A stretch of 64,000 bases of DNA from Croceibacterium aestuarii (GTDB lineage Bacteria; Pseudomonadota; Alphaproteobacteria; Sphingomonadales; Sphingomonadaceae). Each line of letters opens with the position of its first letter. Position 1 is the stretch's first letter. The stretch covers positions 1,566,501-1,630,500 of the forward strand of contig NZ_CP131039.1 of NCBI RefSeq assembly GCF_030657335.1, read 5' to 3'. This document shows, in pieces, positions 35,703 through 45,180 of the stretch. Below the pieces are notes generated by a model that did not search any database, was not told where the DNA came from, and saw nothing but the letters and a program-made list of their open reading frames with translations. Both the position numbers and the translations under genes were made by a program.

Positions 35703-36332
35703 ATGGCCGAGGCAATCGCCTTGATCGACTACGGCGCGGGCAATCTCCACTCGGTCCACAACGCGCTGAAGGCTGCCGGGGCGGAGCACGTCGCCCTCAC
35801 CGCCGACCCCGATCTCGTGCGCGGCGCGCAGCGCATCGTCTTGCCCGGGGTTGGCAGCTTCAAGGCCTGCGCCAAGGGTCTGAAGTCCATTCCCGGTCTG
35901 GTCGAGGCGATGGAAGAGCGCGTGCTGCAGGACGGCGTGCCGTTCCTCGGCATCTGCGTGGGCATGCAACTCATAGCGGATCGCGGGCTTGAGCACGGCA
36001 CTACGCTGGGTCTCGGCTGGATTTCAGGTCAGGTCGAACCGATCGAGCGGACGGACCCGGCAATCAAGGTGCCGCACATGGGCTGGAACGACGTCGTGCC
36101 GATGCCGCATCATGGCGGGGCGGGGCTGATCGAGGAAGGCGAGGCCTATTTCCTCCATTCGTATCACTTCGCGGTCGAGAACGGCCGCGATATCGCGGCG
36201 ATGACCGACCACGGCGGTGGCCTCGTAGCGGCGGTGGCGCGCGACAACATGCTCGGCGTGCAGTTCCACCCGGAAAAGAGCCAGGCCTACGGATTGTCGC
36301 TGCTCGAACGCTTCCTGGAGTGGCGGCCGTGA
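35703..36332 (+). CDS. hisH: imidazole glycerol phosphate synthase subunit HisH
   Basis: HisH is the glutaminase that supplies ammonia to HisF. The 209-aa protein has the class I glutamine amidotransferase triad: Cys85 in GICVGMQL, His189 and Glu191 in VQFHPEKS. It starts directly after the YciI-like gene. A REP-like repeat separates it from hisA. Confidence 0.97.
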   Translation: MAEAIALIDYGAGNLHSVHNALKAAGAEHVALTADPDLVRGAQRIVLPGVGSFKACAKGLKSIPGLVEAMEERVLQDGVPFLGICVGMQLIADRGLEHGTTLGLGWISGQVEPIERTDPAIKVPHMGWNDVVPMPHHGGAGLIEEGEAYFLHSYHFAVENGRDIAAMTDHGGGLVAAVARDNMLGVQFHPEKSQAYGLSLLERFLEWRP

Positions 36333-36345
36333 CCGCTGGCTTTTC

Positions 36346-36423
36346 GTCATTCCCGCGAGGGCGGGAATCCAGTGAGGGAGGCGCGAGATCGCCATCGATC
36401 CCCGCCTTCGCGTGGATGGCGAG
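36346..36423. repeat. REP-like palindromic element between hisH and hisA
   Basis: GTCATTCCCGCGAGGGCGGG (from 36346) is a short palindromic unit followed by a degraded inverse-complement unit ATCGATCCCCGCCTTCGCGT (from 36394). This TCATTCCCGCGA-type element is a frequent repeat in sphingomonads. It is inserted in the his operon without breaking a gene. Confidence 0.75.
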
Positions 36424-36438
36424 AGAAGGGGGCGGCGA

Positions 36439-37167
36439 GTGATCGTCTTCCCCGCCATCGACCTCAAGGGCGGCCAGGTCGTGCGGCTGGCCGAAGGCGA
36501 CATGGATCGCGCGACGATTTACGGCGACGACCCGGCGGCGCAGGCGATGATCTTTGCCGAGGCCGGGGCTGAGCACCTGCACGTGGTCGATCTCGACGGC
36601 TCGTTCGCCGGCAAGGTGGAGAACCGCGAGGCAGTCGAGGCGATAGTCGAGGCTTTCCCCGGTTACGTCCAACTGGGCGGGGGCATCCGCAACCGCGAGG
36701 CGGTCGAGGGCTGGTTCGACCTTGGCGTCGCGCGGGTGGTCATGGGCTCCGCCGCGCTCAAGGATCCCGAATTCGTCAAGGACATGGCGCGCGAGTTCGA
36801 AGGCGGCATCGTCGTCGCCGTAGACGCGAAGGGCGGCATGGTCGCGACCGAGGGCTGGGCCGACGTGTCCGACGTGCCCGTGGTCGACCTCGCCCGTCGG
36901 TTCGAGGATGCCGGCGTCGCCAGCCTGCTGTTCACCGACATCGGTCGTGACGGACTGCTCAAGGGCGTGAACATCGAAGCGACGGTCGACCTCGCGCGAC
37001 GGGTCGAAATCCCGGTCATTGCCAGCGGAGGAGTCAAGGGCCTCGACGACATCCACATCCTTGCGCTGCATGCCAACGAGGGGATCGAGGGAGTGATTAC
37101 CGGTCGGGCGCTCTACGAGGGGCGGCTCGACCTTGCGGCGGCGATTGCGATGGCGGGGCGGGCATGA
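36439..37167 (+). CDS. hisA: HisA isomerase (ProFAR isomerase)
   Basis: HisA isomerises ProFAR to PRFAR. The 242-aa half-barrel-duplicated protein starts with GTG behind GAAGGGGG and carries [20 protein letters not shown] with the catalytic Asp8, VQLGGGIRN, and [15 protein letters not shown] with the second Asp. hisF overlaps its end by four bases (ATGA). Confidence 0.96.
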   Translation: MIVFPAIDLKGGQVVRLAEGDMDRATIYGDDPAAQAMIFAEAGAEHLHVVDLDGSFAGKVENREAVEAIVEAFPGYVQLGGGIRNREAVEGWFDLGVARVVMGSAALKDPEFVKDMAREFEGGIVVAVDAKGGMVATEGWADVSDVPVVDLARRFEDAGVASLLFTDIGRDGLLKGVNIEATVDLARRVEIPVIASGGVKGLDDIHILALHANEGIEGVITGRALYEGRLDLAAAIAMAGRA

Positions 37168-37922
37168 CCGTCCGCATCCGCGTCATCCCCTGTCTGGACG
37201 TGGCCGATGGCCGCGTGGTCAAGGGCGTCAACTTCGTCGATCTCAAGGACGCCGGCGATCCGGTCGAACAGGCGCGCGCCTATGACGCGGCAGGGGCCGA
37301 CGAACTGTGCTTTCTCGACATCTCCGCCAGCCACGAAGGGCGCGGTACGCTGCTCGACATCGTCCGGCGGACGGCAGAAGTCTGTTTCATGCCGCTGACC
37401 GTCGGCGGCGGGGTGCGCACGGTCGATGATGCCCGCGCGCTGCTGCTCGCCGGTGCCGACAAGGTGGCGGTCAATTCCGCTGCCGTCTCGCGGCCCGAAG
37501 TGGTGGCCGATATCGCGCACAGGATGGGCAGCCAGTGCGTGGTCGCCTCGGTCGATGCGCGCTGGGTCCACGATCACTGGGAAATCTTCACCCACGGCGG
37601 GCGAAGAGAGACTGGCATCAACGCGGTCGAACACGCTGTAAAACTTGCCGAACTCGGCGCGGGCGAGCTGCTCGTCACCTCGATGGACGGCGACGGTACG
37701 CAGCGCGGGTACGACCTCAAATTAACCAGAGCGATTGCCGATGCGGTCTCGGTACCGGTCATCGCCAGCGGCGGAGTGGGGACGCTCGACCACCTCGTCG
37801 AAGGCGTGACCGAGGGTCATGCCAGTGCCGTTCTGGCGGCCTCGATCTTCCACTTCGGCACGCACACCATCGCCGAAGCGCACGATGCGCTACGCGCGGC
37901 GGGGCTGCCGGCGCGCGTCTGA
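37164..37922 (+). CDS. hisF: imidazole glycerol phosphate synthase subunit HisF
   Basis: HisF is the cyclase subunit working with HisH. The 252-aa TIM barrel has [20 protein letters not shown] with Asp12, [27 protein letters not shown] with the second catalytic Asp, and [17 protein letters not shown]. The start overlaps hisA by four bases. Confidence 0.97.
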   Translation: MTVRIRVIPCLDVADGRVVKGVNFVDLKDAGDPVEQARAYDAAGADELCFLDISASHEGRGTLLDIVRRTAEVCFMPLTVGGGVRTVDDARALLLAGADKVAVNSAAVSRPEVVADIAHRMGSQCVVASVDARWVHDHWEIFTHGGRRETGINAVEHAVKLAELGAGELLVTSMDGDGTQRGYDLKLTRAIADAVSVPVIASGGVGTLDHLVEGVTEGHASAVLAASIFHFGTHTIAEAHDALRAAGLPARV

Positions 37923-38001
37923 GCGCACTCGTTACGGTCCCGGCACGGGACAGCCCGTTCGCCGCGCTTGAAATGTCCGCTACCCCTGCAATGCCGCTGA
38001 C

Positions 38002-38172
38002 ATGGGTCTTCGCTGGCTTCTCTGCACCTGCCTCCTGTGCGCCTCCGACGCGGCCTTCGCCGGCGGCGGCGCGCAAGTGCCCGAGGGTTCGCAATTCACC
38101 CTCTTCGCCCTCGGTCTCGCCGGCGTCCTGATTGGCCGCCGGCTTTCGATGCGCGGGCCGGGAGAGGATTGA
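38002..38172 (+). CDS. tiny secreted protein with a PEP-CTERM-like anchor
   Basis: This 56-aa protein has a signal peptide (MGLRWLLCTCLLCASDAAFA), about six residues of mature sequence, then VPEGSQFTLFALGLAGVLIG followed by the RR pair. The order VPE-x-S, hydrophobic helix and arginines matches a PEP-CTERM sorting signal with VPEG in place of VPEP. It may be processed by an exosortase. It lies between hisF and hisE. No exosortase is in the window. Confidence 0.62.
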   Translation: MGLRWLLCTCLLCASDAAFAGGGAQVPEGSQFTLFALGLAGVLIGRRLSMRGPGED

Positions 38173-38205
38173 CGCGCGCGCGCCGTGTGCCCATGCGTGC
38201 GCCGC

Positions 38206-38520
38206 ATGGACACTCTTGACCGTCTCGAGGCCACGATCCGGCAGCGTCTCTCTGCTTCGCCGGAATCGAGCTACGTCGCACAGCTCCACGCCCGCGGTTT
38301 GCCGGTCATCGCCCGCAAGCTCGGCGAGGAAGCCGTCGAGACGGTGATCGCCGCGCTGGCGGGAAGCAACGACGAGCTGACCGCCGAAGCCGCCGATGTC
38401 CTCTTCCACCTGCTCGTGCTGCTCGCCGAGAAGAACATCGCGCTCGCCGATGTACTCGCCGAACTCGACCGGCGCGAGGGCACATCCGGCCTGGACGAGA
38501 AGGCCGCGCGGAGAAGCTGA
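38206..38520 (+). CDS. hisE: phosphoribosyl-ATP diphosphatase
   Basis: HisE hydrolyses phosphoribosyl-ATP. The 104-aa protein carries ATIRQRLSASPESSYVAQLH and the metal site KLGEEAVETVIAALAGSNDE with the EAADVLFHLLVLLAEK helix. The start at MDTLDRLEATI was chosen. The HIT gene overlaps its stop by one base. Confidence 0.96.
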   Translation: MDTLDRLEATIRQRLSASPESSYVAQLHARGLPVIARKLGEEAVETVIAALAGSNDELTAEAADVLFHLLVLLAEKNIALADVLAELDRREGTSGLDEKAARRS

Positions 38521-38897
38521 TGCCCATCGACGCCACCCAACCCTACGACGACCAGAACGTCTTCGCGAAGATCCTGCGCGGCGAATTGCCGTGCAAGAAA
38601 GTCTACGAGGACGAATGGTCGCTGGCCTTTCACGACATCGCCCCGCAGGCGCCGGTGCATATCCTGGTCATTCCCAAGGGCGCCTATGTCAGCTGGGACG
38701 ATTTTTCCGCACGCGCCTCCGCCGAAGAAATCGCCGGCCTGACCCGCGCCGTCGGCCACGTCGCACGCGAGGCCGGACTGGTCGAGCCGGGCTACCGACT
38801 GCTGGTCAACACGGGCACCGAGGGCGGACAGGAGATTCCGCACCTGCATTTCCACGTCTTCGGCGGCAAGCCGCTCGGGCGAATGATCGCCGGCTGA
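38520..38897 (+). CDS. histidine triad (HIT) nucleotide-binding protein
   Basis: This 125-aa protein starts MPIDATQPYDDQNVFAKILR and holds the HIT motif HLHFH (His108, His110, His112) and the block ILVIPKGAYVSWDDF. It resembles the HinT-type hydrolases acting on nucleoside phosphoramidates. It overlaps hisE by one base, placing it in the same operon. Confidence 0.93.
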   Translation: MPIDATQPYDDQNVFAKILRGELPCKKVYEDEWSLAFHDIAPQAPVHILVIPKGAYVSWDDFSARASAEEIAGLTRAVGHVAREAGLVEPGYRLLVNTGTEGGQEIPHLHFHVFGGKPLGRMIAG

Positions 38898-38967
38898 GCG
38901 GCAGCCCGGCACCTTCCACCTCTTGTCCAGTTGCCAGCCGAGTCGCCGGGCGGCTAAGGCGCGAGCC

Positions 38968-39426
38968 ATGACAAGGTGCCTTCTTCCGCCCTCGGGCATG
39001 CTCGACGGCACGACCCACCGCTATCCTCTGCGAGTCTATTTCGAGGACACCGACCTTACCGGTGTGGTTTATCACGCCAATTACCTCAGGTGGTTCGAGC
39101 GCGCGCGAACCGAGTTGCTGCGACTGCTCGGAATCGAACAGCGCGGCACGCACGAAGGTGGGGAAGGGGCCTATGCCGTGGCGGAGTTGTCGATCCGCTA
39201 CCTCAGCCCGGCGCGGCTCGACGACGAGATCCTGATCGAGAGCCGGGCAGTGGAGCTGCGCGCCGCCTCGTGCCGTCTTGCCCAGCGCGCGCTGCGCGGG
39301 GATAGCGTGCTGGCCGAGGCACAATTGCGCGTCGGCTTCGTTGGACCGGACGGAAAACCGCGCCGCCAGCCGCCCCAGTGGCGCGAGGCATTCGCACAGT
39401 TGATGGACGAGCAAGGGACCACATGA
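38968..39426 (+). CDS. ybgC: Tol-Pal associated acyl-CoA thioesterase YbgC
   Basis: This 152-aa hotdog thioesterase has YFEDTDLTGVVYHANYLRWF with the catalytic Asp, then ERARTELLRLLGIEQ. YbgC is generally encoded with tolQRA and acts on short acyl-CoAs or ACP. ATG at 38998 is an alternative start. Its stop overlaps the tolQ ATG by four bases. Confidence 0.93.
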   Translation: MTRCLLPPSGMLDGTTHRYPLRVYFEDTDLTGVVYHANYLRWFERARTELLRLLGIEQRGTHEGGEGAYAVAELSIRYLSPARLDDEILIESRAVELRAASCRLAQRALRGDSVLAEAQLRVGFVGPDGKPRRQPPQWREAFAQLMDEQGTT

Positions 39427-40133
39427 ACCTCACGCAAATTCTCGCTTCGGGCGCAATCTCCGCGCCGACGCGACTTAACCCGCTGCAGCTGTTCCTCGAT
39501 GCGGACATTGTCGTGCAGGCGGTGATACTGGGCCTCGTGCTGGCCAGCATCTGGGTCTGGGCCATCATCGTCAGCTTCCAGCTGAAGATGGGCAGCGTGG
39601 GCCGGCGATCGCGCGAATTCGAACGGCAGTTCCTCAGCGCACGCGAGCCGGAGCGTCTTCTGGATGGAGACCGCCGGTCCAACCCCTCGGTGCGCGTGGC
39701 CAAGGCGGGCCTCGATGAACTGGCTCGCTCGACCGGCAGCAGTGGACGCGTCGCCGATCGAGCCGGCACCGCCGGGCGCGTGGCATTGGCGATGGAAGGC
39801 CAGGTCGCCGCCGAGGCTGACCGTCTCGCCGAGCGCCTCAACTTTCTCGCCACGACGGGTGCGGTTGCTCCCTTCGTCGGGCTGTTCGGCACCGTCTGGG
39901 GGATCATGAACAGCTTCTTCCAGATCGGCCAGCAGCAGAATTCCTCGCTCGCAGTCGTCGCCCCCGGTATTTCCGAGGCACTGTTTGCCACCGCTATCGG
40001 ACTGTTCGCGGCGATCCCGGCAGTCATTGCCTACAACCGCTTCAGCCAGCGGGTGAACACGTTCGAAGCGCGCCTTCAGCGCTTTGCCGACCGCGTCCAC
40101 GCTCAGGTCGGGCGGGAGCTGGAGGAGCACTGA
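39423..40133 (+). CDS. tolQ: Tol-Pal system protein TolQ
   Basis: TolQ is the inner-membrane proton-channel scaffold that, with TolR, energises TolA during division. The 236-aa protein has three helices: one near residues 26-50 (IVVQAVILGLVLASIWVWAI) and two after residue 140 (FLATTGAVAPFVGLFGTVWG, ALFATAIGLFAAIPAVIAYN). These hold the family's conserved Thr and Pro residues. It is followed by tolR after three bases. Confidence 0.97.
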   Translation: MNLTQILASGAISAPTRLNPLQLFLDADIVVQAVILGLVLASIWVWAIIVSFQLKMGSVGRRSREFERQFLSAREPERLLDGDRRSNPSVRVAKAGLDELARSTGSSGRVADRAGTAGRVALAMEGQVAAEADRLAERLNFLATTGAVAPFVGLFGTVWGIMNSFFQIGQQQNSSLAVVAPGISEALFATAIGLFAAIPAVIAYNRFSQRVNTFEARLQRFADRVHAQVGRELEEH

Positions 40134-40136
40134 CCG

Positions 40137-40586
<450 letters not shown>

Positions 40587-40599
40587 CCCGGAACGAAGG

Positions 40600-41409
40600 A
40601 TGGCATCGATCGCGCATCTTCAGCGGGAGGAAAAGCTCGGGCTCGGCGTGGCCGTTGTCGCCCATGTCGCCCTGCTTGCGCTGCTCCTGTGGCATGCCAA
40701 CCGCGCCGCGCCGATCATCCCGCCCCCCGAGCGTATGACCGTGAGCCTGGCCAGCGAGGTAAGTCTCGAATCCACAGCGCCCGACCCTTCCGCCGCCGCG
40801 CAAGCAGCGGTAGCACCCGAACTCGCTCCCGAGCCGCGGCCGATTCCGGCTCCGACGAGCGTGCCGATCCCCGCACCCCAGCCGCGCGCGATCGAGCGGC
40901 CCACGCCCAAGCCGGCCACGCCCAAGACTCCCGCCACCCCCAAGCCGCAGGCCAAGCCGAGCCCCGCGACGAGGAGCAAGCCCGAGCCCAAACCGAGCAG
41001 CAAGCCGGCTGGCGGCGCTCGCCTAGGCGACGATTTTCTCAAGGGCGTCAGCGCCGGCGATCGCAGCGGCGCAGGGACACCGGCGGCAACGTTCGGTCCG
41101 GCCGAACAAGCCAGCCTTTCCCAGGCCATCAATCGTCAGCTCAAGAAGTATTGGCAGGCGCCGCAGGGCCCCGATGCCGAGCTGCTGGTTACGGTACTCG
41201 CCTTCGATCTCAATCGAGACGGCAGCCTTGCCGGTACGCCGCGCGTCGTGCGACAGGAAGGCATCACCCCGACGAACGAAAACCAGGCGGCGCGTCACGC
41301 AGAACAGGCGATCCGTGCCGTTCGCCTGGCCGCGCCTTTCGATTTGCCCGACGAGTTATACGACAAATGGAAGCGCGTGAGTGCCTGGCGCTTCGACAGG
41401 AAGCTGTAA
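40600..41409 (+). CDS. tolA: TolA-like periplasm-spanning protein
   Basis: This 269-aa protein has one N-terminal helix (AVVAHVALLALLLWHANRAA), then a proline/alanine-rich linker (TPKPATPKTPATPKPQAKPS) and a C-terminal domain with FGPAEQASLSQAINRQLKKY and LNRDGSLAGTPRVVRQEG. The arrangement is TolA/TonB-like and its place between tolR and tolB makes TolA the right call. The linker is proline-rich rather than the long helical linker of E. coli TolA. It ends at the tolB start with TAATG overlap. Confidence 0.9.
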   Translation: MASIAHLQREEKLGLGVAVVAHVALLALLLWHANRAAPIIPPPERMTVSLASEVSLESTAPDPSAAAQAAVAPELAPEPRPIPAPTSVPIPAPQPRAIERPTPKPATPKTPATPKPQAKPSPATRSKPEPKPSSKPAGGARLGDDFLKGVSAGDRSGAGTPAATFGPAEQASLSQAINRQLKKYWQAPQGPDAELLVTVLAFDLNRDGSLAGTPRVVRQEGITPTNENQAARHAEQAIRAVRLAAPFDLPDELYDKWKRVSAWRFDRKL

Positions 41410-42800
41410 TGACCTTCAAGACGATCATAGCTCTGACCCTGCTCACGGCCTCCGTGCCAAGCGTCGCACAAGTTGCGCCGGCGGATTCGACTCCGTTGCC
41501 GTCATCCGCTGCGGGGCAAGTCGAAGACGGCGGCCTGACCGGTTCGGTGACCGACGAGAACGCGTGGGAAGACCTCGCGCTCGCCATCCCGAGCTTCGCG
41601 ACCGACCGGGAACAGCCGACGCCTGCCAACAGCGCCGGAACCGGCGCTCTGGCGCTCGAGCTCTCACGCGTGGTCTACAACGATCTCAAGAACAACGGCC
41701 TGTTCAGGCCGACCGGGCCCGATGCGCTGCCCAAGCCGAGCTATGGCGACATCACCAATCCGCAGTTCGGCACCTGGCGGGGGCGCGGGGCGGAAATGCT
41801 CGTGCAGGGGTTCGTGCGCGCCGGTGCAGATGGGAAGCTGACCGTCGGCTGCTATCTCTACGACGTACAACTTGGCGACGAGCTGACGCGGGCAGGCTGG
41901 GTTGTGCAACCTGCCGACTGGCGGCGTGCGGCGCACAAGTGTTCCGATCTCGTCTATTCGCGGCTTTCGGGCGAGAGCCCGTTCTTCGATTCCAAGATCG
42001 CCTATATTGCCGAGACCGGTCCCAAGGATCACCGCGTCAAGCGCCTGGCGATCATGGATTCCGACGGCGCCAACCATCGTTTCATCACCAACGGCCAGTC
42101 TACCGCGCTGACCCCGCGCTATTCGCCGGACTATTCGCAGATCGTCTATCTCAGCTACCTGAACGATCGGATGCGGATTTACGTTTACGACATTGGCAGC
42201 GGGCAGCAGCGGCTGGTCACCGAAAGCGGCAACCCGACCTTCGCCCCGCGCTGGAGCCCTGACGGGCGCACAATCCTCTATTCGATGGCGGTCAACGGCA
42301 ACACCGACATCTACTCCGTCCCCGTCGGCGGAGGAACGCCGCGGCGGCTAACCGACGCCCCGGGAATCGACGTCGGCGGATCGTACTCGCCCGACGGCAG
42401 CCGGATCGTGTTCGAGAGCGACCGCTCGGGCACCCAGCAGTGCTATGTTATGGACGCCAATGGCGCCAACCAGCGCCGGATCAGCTTCTTCGGCGGGCGC
42501 TGCGCAACACCGGAATGGAGCCCGCGCGGCGATCTCATCGCCTTCACGCACATCGTCGGCAACTTCCGCATCGCCGTTATGACGCCCTCGGGCGGAGGGC
42601 TGCGCCACCTGACGAATTCGTGGCAGGACGAGGCACCGACCTGGAGCCCGAACGGCCGCATCGTCCAGTTCTTTCGCACCGCGCAGGGAACCTCGGGCGA
42701 CAGCTCGATCTGGCAGGTGGACCTGACCGGCCGCAACGAGCGGCGCCTCAAGACGCCCGTCGGCGCCTCGGATCCGGCGTGGGGACCGGTTCTGCCTTGA
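41409..42800 (+). CDS. tolB: Tol-Pal system protein TolB
   Basis: TolB is a periplasmic beta-propeller that binds Pal. The 463-aa protein has a signal peptide (MTFKTIIALTLLTASVPSVA), an N-terminal domain (LVQGFVRAGADGKLTVGCYL) and propeller repeats such as TPRYSPDYSQIVYLSYLNDR, APRWSPDGRTILYSMAVNGN and GSYSPDGSRIVFESDRSG. It overlaps tolA (TAATG). Confidence 0.97.
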   Translation: MTFKTIIALTLLTASVPSVAQVAPADSTPLPSSAAGQVEDGGLTGSVTDENAWEDLALAIPSFATDREQPTPANSAGTGALALELSRVVYNDLKNNGLFRPTGPDALPKPSYGDITNPQFGTWRGRGAEMLVQGFVRAGADGKLTVGCYLYDVQLGDELTRAGWVVQPADWRRAAHKCSDLVYSRLSGESPFFDSKIAYIAETGPKDHRVKRLAIMDSDGANHRFITNGQSTALTPRYSPDYSQIVYLSYLNDRMRIYVYDIGSGQQRLVTESGNPTFAPRWSPDGRTILYSMAVNGNTDIYSVPVGGGTPRRLTDAPGIDVGGSYSPDGSRIVFESDRSGTQQCYVMDANGANQRRISFFGGRCATPEWSPRGDLIAFTHIVGNFRIAVMTPSGGGLRHLTNSWQDEAPTWSPNGRIVQFFRTAQGTSGDSSIWQVDLTGRNERRLKTPVGASDPAWGPVLP

Positions 42801-42880
42801 ATGCGTTGTTCGCAGGTACGGGTCGACCCGGGGGCGCCGTCGCCGGGCGGATTTTCATTACAACGTTCAAGGAGAGTTTG

Positions 42881-43390
42881 ATGAACAAGCTGACCATCTC
42901 CCTCGTGACTGCCAGCGCCTTGGCCCTCACCGCATGCGCGAAGAAGGCGCCCGACCAGCTTCCCCCGGCGCCTGAGTCGACATCCGCCCCTGCGCCGACG
43001 CCCACGCCGCCGAGCGGGCCGATTCCGGGATCGGAGGCGCACTTCAAGCAGGTCATGTCGGGGCAGGACGTGATCTATTTCGACACCGACAAGTTCAATA
43101 TCGACAGCGACGATGCCGCGGCGCTGCGCAGTCAGGCGCAGTACCTGCTCCAGTATCCGCAAATCCGTGCCACCGTCGAAGGTCATGCCGACGAACGCGG
43201 GACGCGCGATTACAATCTCGCGCTGGGTGAGCGGCGAGCGAACGCTGCCAAGAACTATCTTGTCAGCCTCGGCGTCCCGGCGGCGCGGCTGTCGACGATC
43301 AGCTACGGCAAGGAACGCCCGGTTGCGCTGGGCTCGAACGAGGCCGCATGGGCACAGAACCGCCGTGCGGTAACCGTGGTATTGAACTAA
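42881..43390 (+). CDS. pal: peptidoglycan-associated lipoprotein Pal
   Basis: Pal links the outer membrane to peptidoglycan. The 169-aa protein has lipobox Cys19 (ALALTACAKK), a Pro-rich linker and an OmpA-like domain with VIYFDTDKFNIDSDDAAALR, VEGHADERGTRDYNLALGER and YGKERPVALG. GGAGAG lies before the ATG. It ends the his-tol unit. Confidence 0.97.
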   Translation: MNKLTISLVTASALALTACAKKAPDQLPPAPESTSAPAPTPTPPSGPIPGSEAHFKQVMSGQDVIYFDTDKFNIDSDDAAALRSQAQYLLQYPQIRATVEGHADERGTRDYNLALGERRANAAKNYLVSLGVPAARLSTISYGKERPVALGSNEAAWAQNRRAVTVVLN

Positions 43391-43415
43391 AAGATCTAAG
43401 GGCTCCTGTCGGCGC

Positions 43416-43571
43416 CTAGTGCGTCGGCAGCGAGACCTGGAGAGCGGGCGTGGCGAAACCGTTCGCCGCGCCCCTGTTGTCCGCACGTTCGAGGTTCGGC
43501 GTCGCCAACAATACGAAGGCCGCCGTCGCCAGGACGGAAATCGACGCGGAAATGGACAACTGCTTGCTCAC
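43416..43571 (-). CDS. small secreted or membrane peptide
   Basis: This 51-aa protein uses a GTG start with AAGGAGA eight bases upstream. It is MSKQLSISASISVLATAAFV and then LLATPNLERADNRGAANGFA. The hydrophobic helix at residues 10-24 suggests a signal peptide or an anchor. Similar peptides near J-domain genes are conserved in this group by my recollection. The function is unknown. Confidence 0.6.
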   Translation of the reverse strand: MSKQLSISASISVLATAAFVLLATPNLERADNRGAANGFATPALQVSLPTH

Positions 43572-43714
43572 GAACGGATCTCCTTGGTGCTCCGTATATG
43601 GGATTTGGCGCGCGTTGTGCAATGCAGCATTTGTCTTAAAGTGTAGCAAACCTGTCCCTTGGCAGGGGTCCCCAGGAAGACCACATAGGATATCATGAGA
43701 CGGGACATGCAGTC

Positions 43715-44248
43715 TTGAGCGGCAGCCGCAGATCGATGGATTGGGGTTTCCCGCGCTGGCGCGGCTACGCCGGTGCGCGCGAAACGGCAAAGGTGCGCCT
43801 GTGCGATCGCCACGGCTGCGACGAACCGGGCGATTGCCCGGCACCGAAGTCCCCCAACAGCGCGGAGCGCTGGTATTTCTGCCAGCGCCACGCAGCCGAA
43901 TATAACCAGAAGTGGGACTATTTCGAAGGTCTCGACAAGGAAGAAGCTGCGGCGCGGGCCAAGAGCGAACAGAGCGAAAACGCCGGCTATGCGGAGGCGG
44001 CGCACTACGGTTGGAGCGGTAGCGGCGATGGGACTCGCTCGGCCGACGAGATGCGAGCGCTCGACCTGCTGGGGCTCGACGCGGACGCCGAATTCGAGAC
44101 GATCAAGAAGGCCTGGCGGGCCAAGGCCAAGGAAGTTCATCCCGACGTCAAGCCGGGGGACGATGAAGCGGCGAAGGCCTTCCAGGCCTATTCGCTGGCC
44201 TACGAGGTGCTGCGCCAGGCTGAAGAGCGGCGCACCTGGAAGGGCTAA
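43715..44248 (+). CDS. J-domain protein with a cysteine-rich N-terminus
   Basis: This 177-aa protein carries a C-terminal J domain with the HPD motif (AKEVHPDVKPGDDEAAKAFQ), so it should stimulate an Hsp70. The N-terminal half has RLCDRHGCDEPGDCPAP and WYFCQRHAAEYNQKWDYFEG, with Cys and His spaced like a small zinc-binding module. The listed TTG start is uncertain; ATG at 43736 (MDWGFPRWRGY) is possible. It is read away from the small peptide gene. Confidence 0.82.
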   Translation: MSGSRRSMDWGFPRWRGYAGARETAKVRLCDRHGCDEPGDCPAPKSPNSAERWYFCQRHAAEYNQKWDYFEGLDKEEAAARAKSEQSENAGYAEAAHYGWSGSGDGTRSADEMRALDLLGLDADAEFETIKKAWRAKAKEVHPDVKPGDDEAAKAFQAYSLAYEVLRQAEERRTWKG

Positions 44249-44444
44249 TAGCCCGGAGCCTCGCGGCTTGCCGCCCTGAGAGGAAAACTAACACCCCGCC
44301 CAGTTCCCGCCATCCACTTCGGGCCCTGGCGCCCGCCGGCTAATCGCGATTTCTGCAGAGATCGGCAGAATAGGTATTTGGCCTGAGCAACATGTTAACC
44401 AATCGGCCGTAACTGAGTCGACGGGATCAGCTTGGGAGGCACCC

Positions 44445-44786
44445 ATGGAACGACGGGTTACGCTGCGACTGGGGACCTGTGTCGAGGTAAGTTGCCTCAG
44501 TTCTTCGGCCGTGTTGCAGGGCGAAGTACGGGATATTTCCGTCCAGGGATGTCGGCTCGAGATCAAGGGCGGGCACAGACATCTTTGTACCCCGGGCAAA
44601 GCCATGTGCATCGACCTGGGCGGTATGGCGGAGGTCGCGGGCAAGGTGGTCTGGATGGAAGCGGCGGATGTCGGGGTCGAGTTCGACGAGCCCCTCGACC
44701 TCAAGCAATACGGCATTCTGTTCTGGCTGGAACGTAGCGCCGGTGTCCATTTCGAACAGCTGACCGACCACCAGATCGCAGCCTGA
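44445..44786 (+). CDS. PilZ domain protein (first of three)
   Basis: This 113-aa protein is a single PilZ domain with the c-di-GMP motifs R4-x3-R8 (ERRVTLRLG) and DISVQG (D-x-S-x-x-G) near residue 28. It has no signal peptide or additional domain. A Cys directly follows the second motif, as in the next two genes. It probably binds c-di-GMP and regulates a partner. The second PilZ gene follows after 16 bases. Confidence 0.88.
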   Translation: MERRVTLRLGTCVEVSCLSSSAVLQGEVRDISVQGCRLEIKGGHRHLCTPGKAMCIDLGGMAEVAGKVVWMEAADVGVEFDEPLDLKQYGILFWLERSAGVHFEQLTDHQIAA

Positions 44787-44802
44787 GCGAAAGGAACTGG
44801 CA

Positions 44803-45177
44803 ATGGACGGCAGGAAGTTCGGTCGGATTCAGGCATCTGGCGAGATTGCGGTCGCTTTGCCGGCCCGCATCGCTCCACTGGATTTGCGCGACATCTCGGT
44901 CAGTGGTTGTGGGGCGCGGGGCCAGGTGGACGGTCTGGGGCCCGGTACGAGGGTTGTCGTAGAATTGCCGGACGGGGCCGCGGTTCTCGGAGAGATTCGC
45001 TGGGCCGACGGCGCGGCCTGCGGCATTGCGTTCGCCCGTGCCTTGCCCGAGGAGGCGGTGCGGGGTTTCCACTGTCGCTCCAGCAGAACGGAATGGGATC
45101 GCCACATCTTTCGCGACAAGTTCGGCCGTCCGCTTCCCGCCCTGCGCGTGGTGCGGATGCGCGAGTGGGAGAGGTGA
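44803..45177 (+). CDS. PilZ domain protein (second of three)
   Basis: This 124-aa single PilZ domain has R4-x3-R8 (GRKFGRIQ) and DISVSGC, so both c-di-GMP motifs are kept. The C-terminal tail (EWDRHIFRDKFGRPLPALRV) is an extension compared with the first copy. It is only 16 bases after the first gene and three bases before the third. The tail might be a partner-binding element (inference). Confidence 0.86.
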   Translation: MDGRKFGRIQASGEIAVALPARIAPLDLRDISVSGCGARGQVDGLGPGTRVVVELPDGAAVLGEIRWADGAACGIAFARALPEEAVRGFHCRSSRTEWDRHIFRDKFGRPLPALRVVRMREWER

Positions 45178-45180
45178 TGC

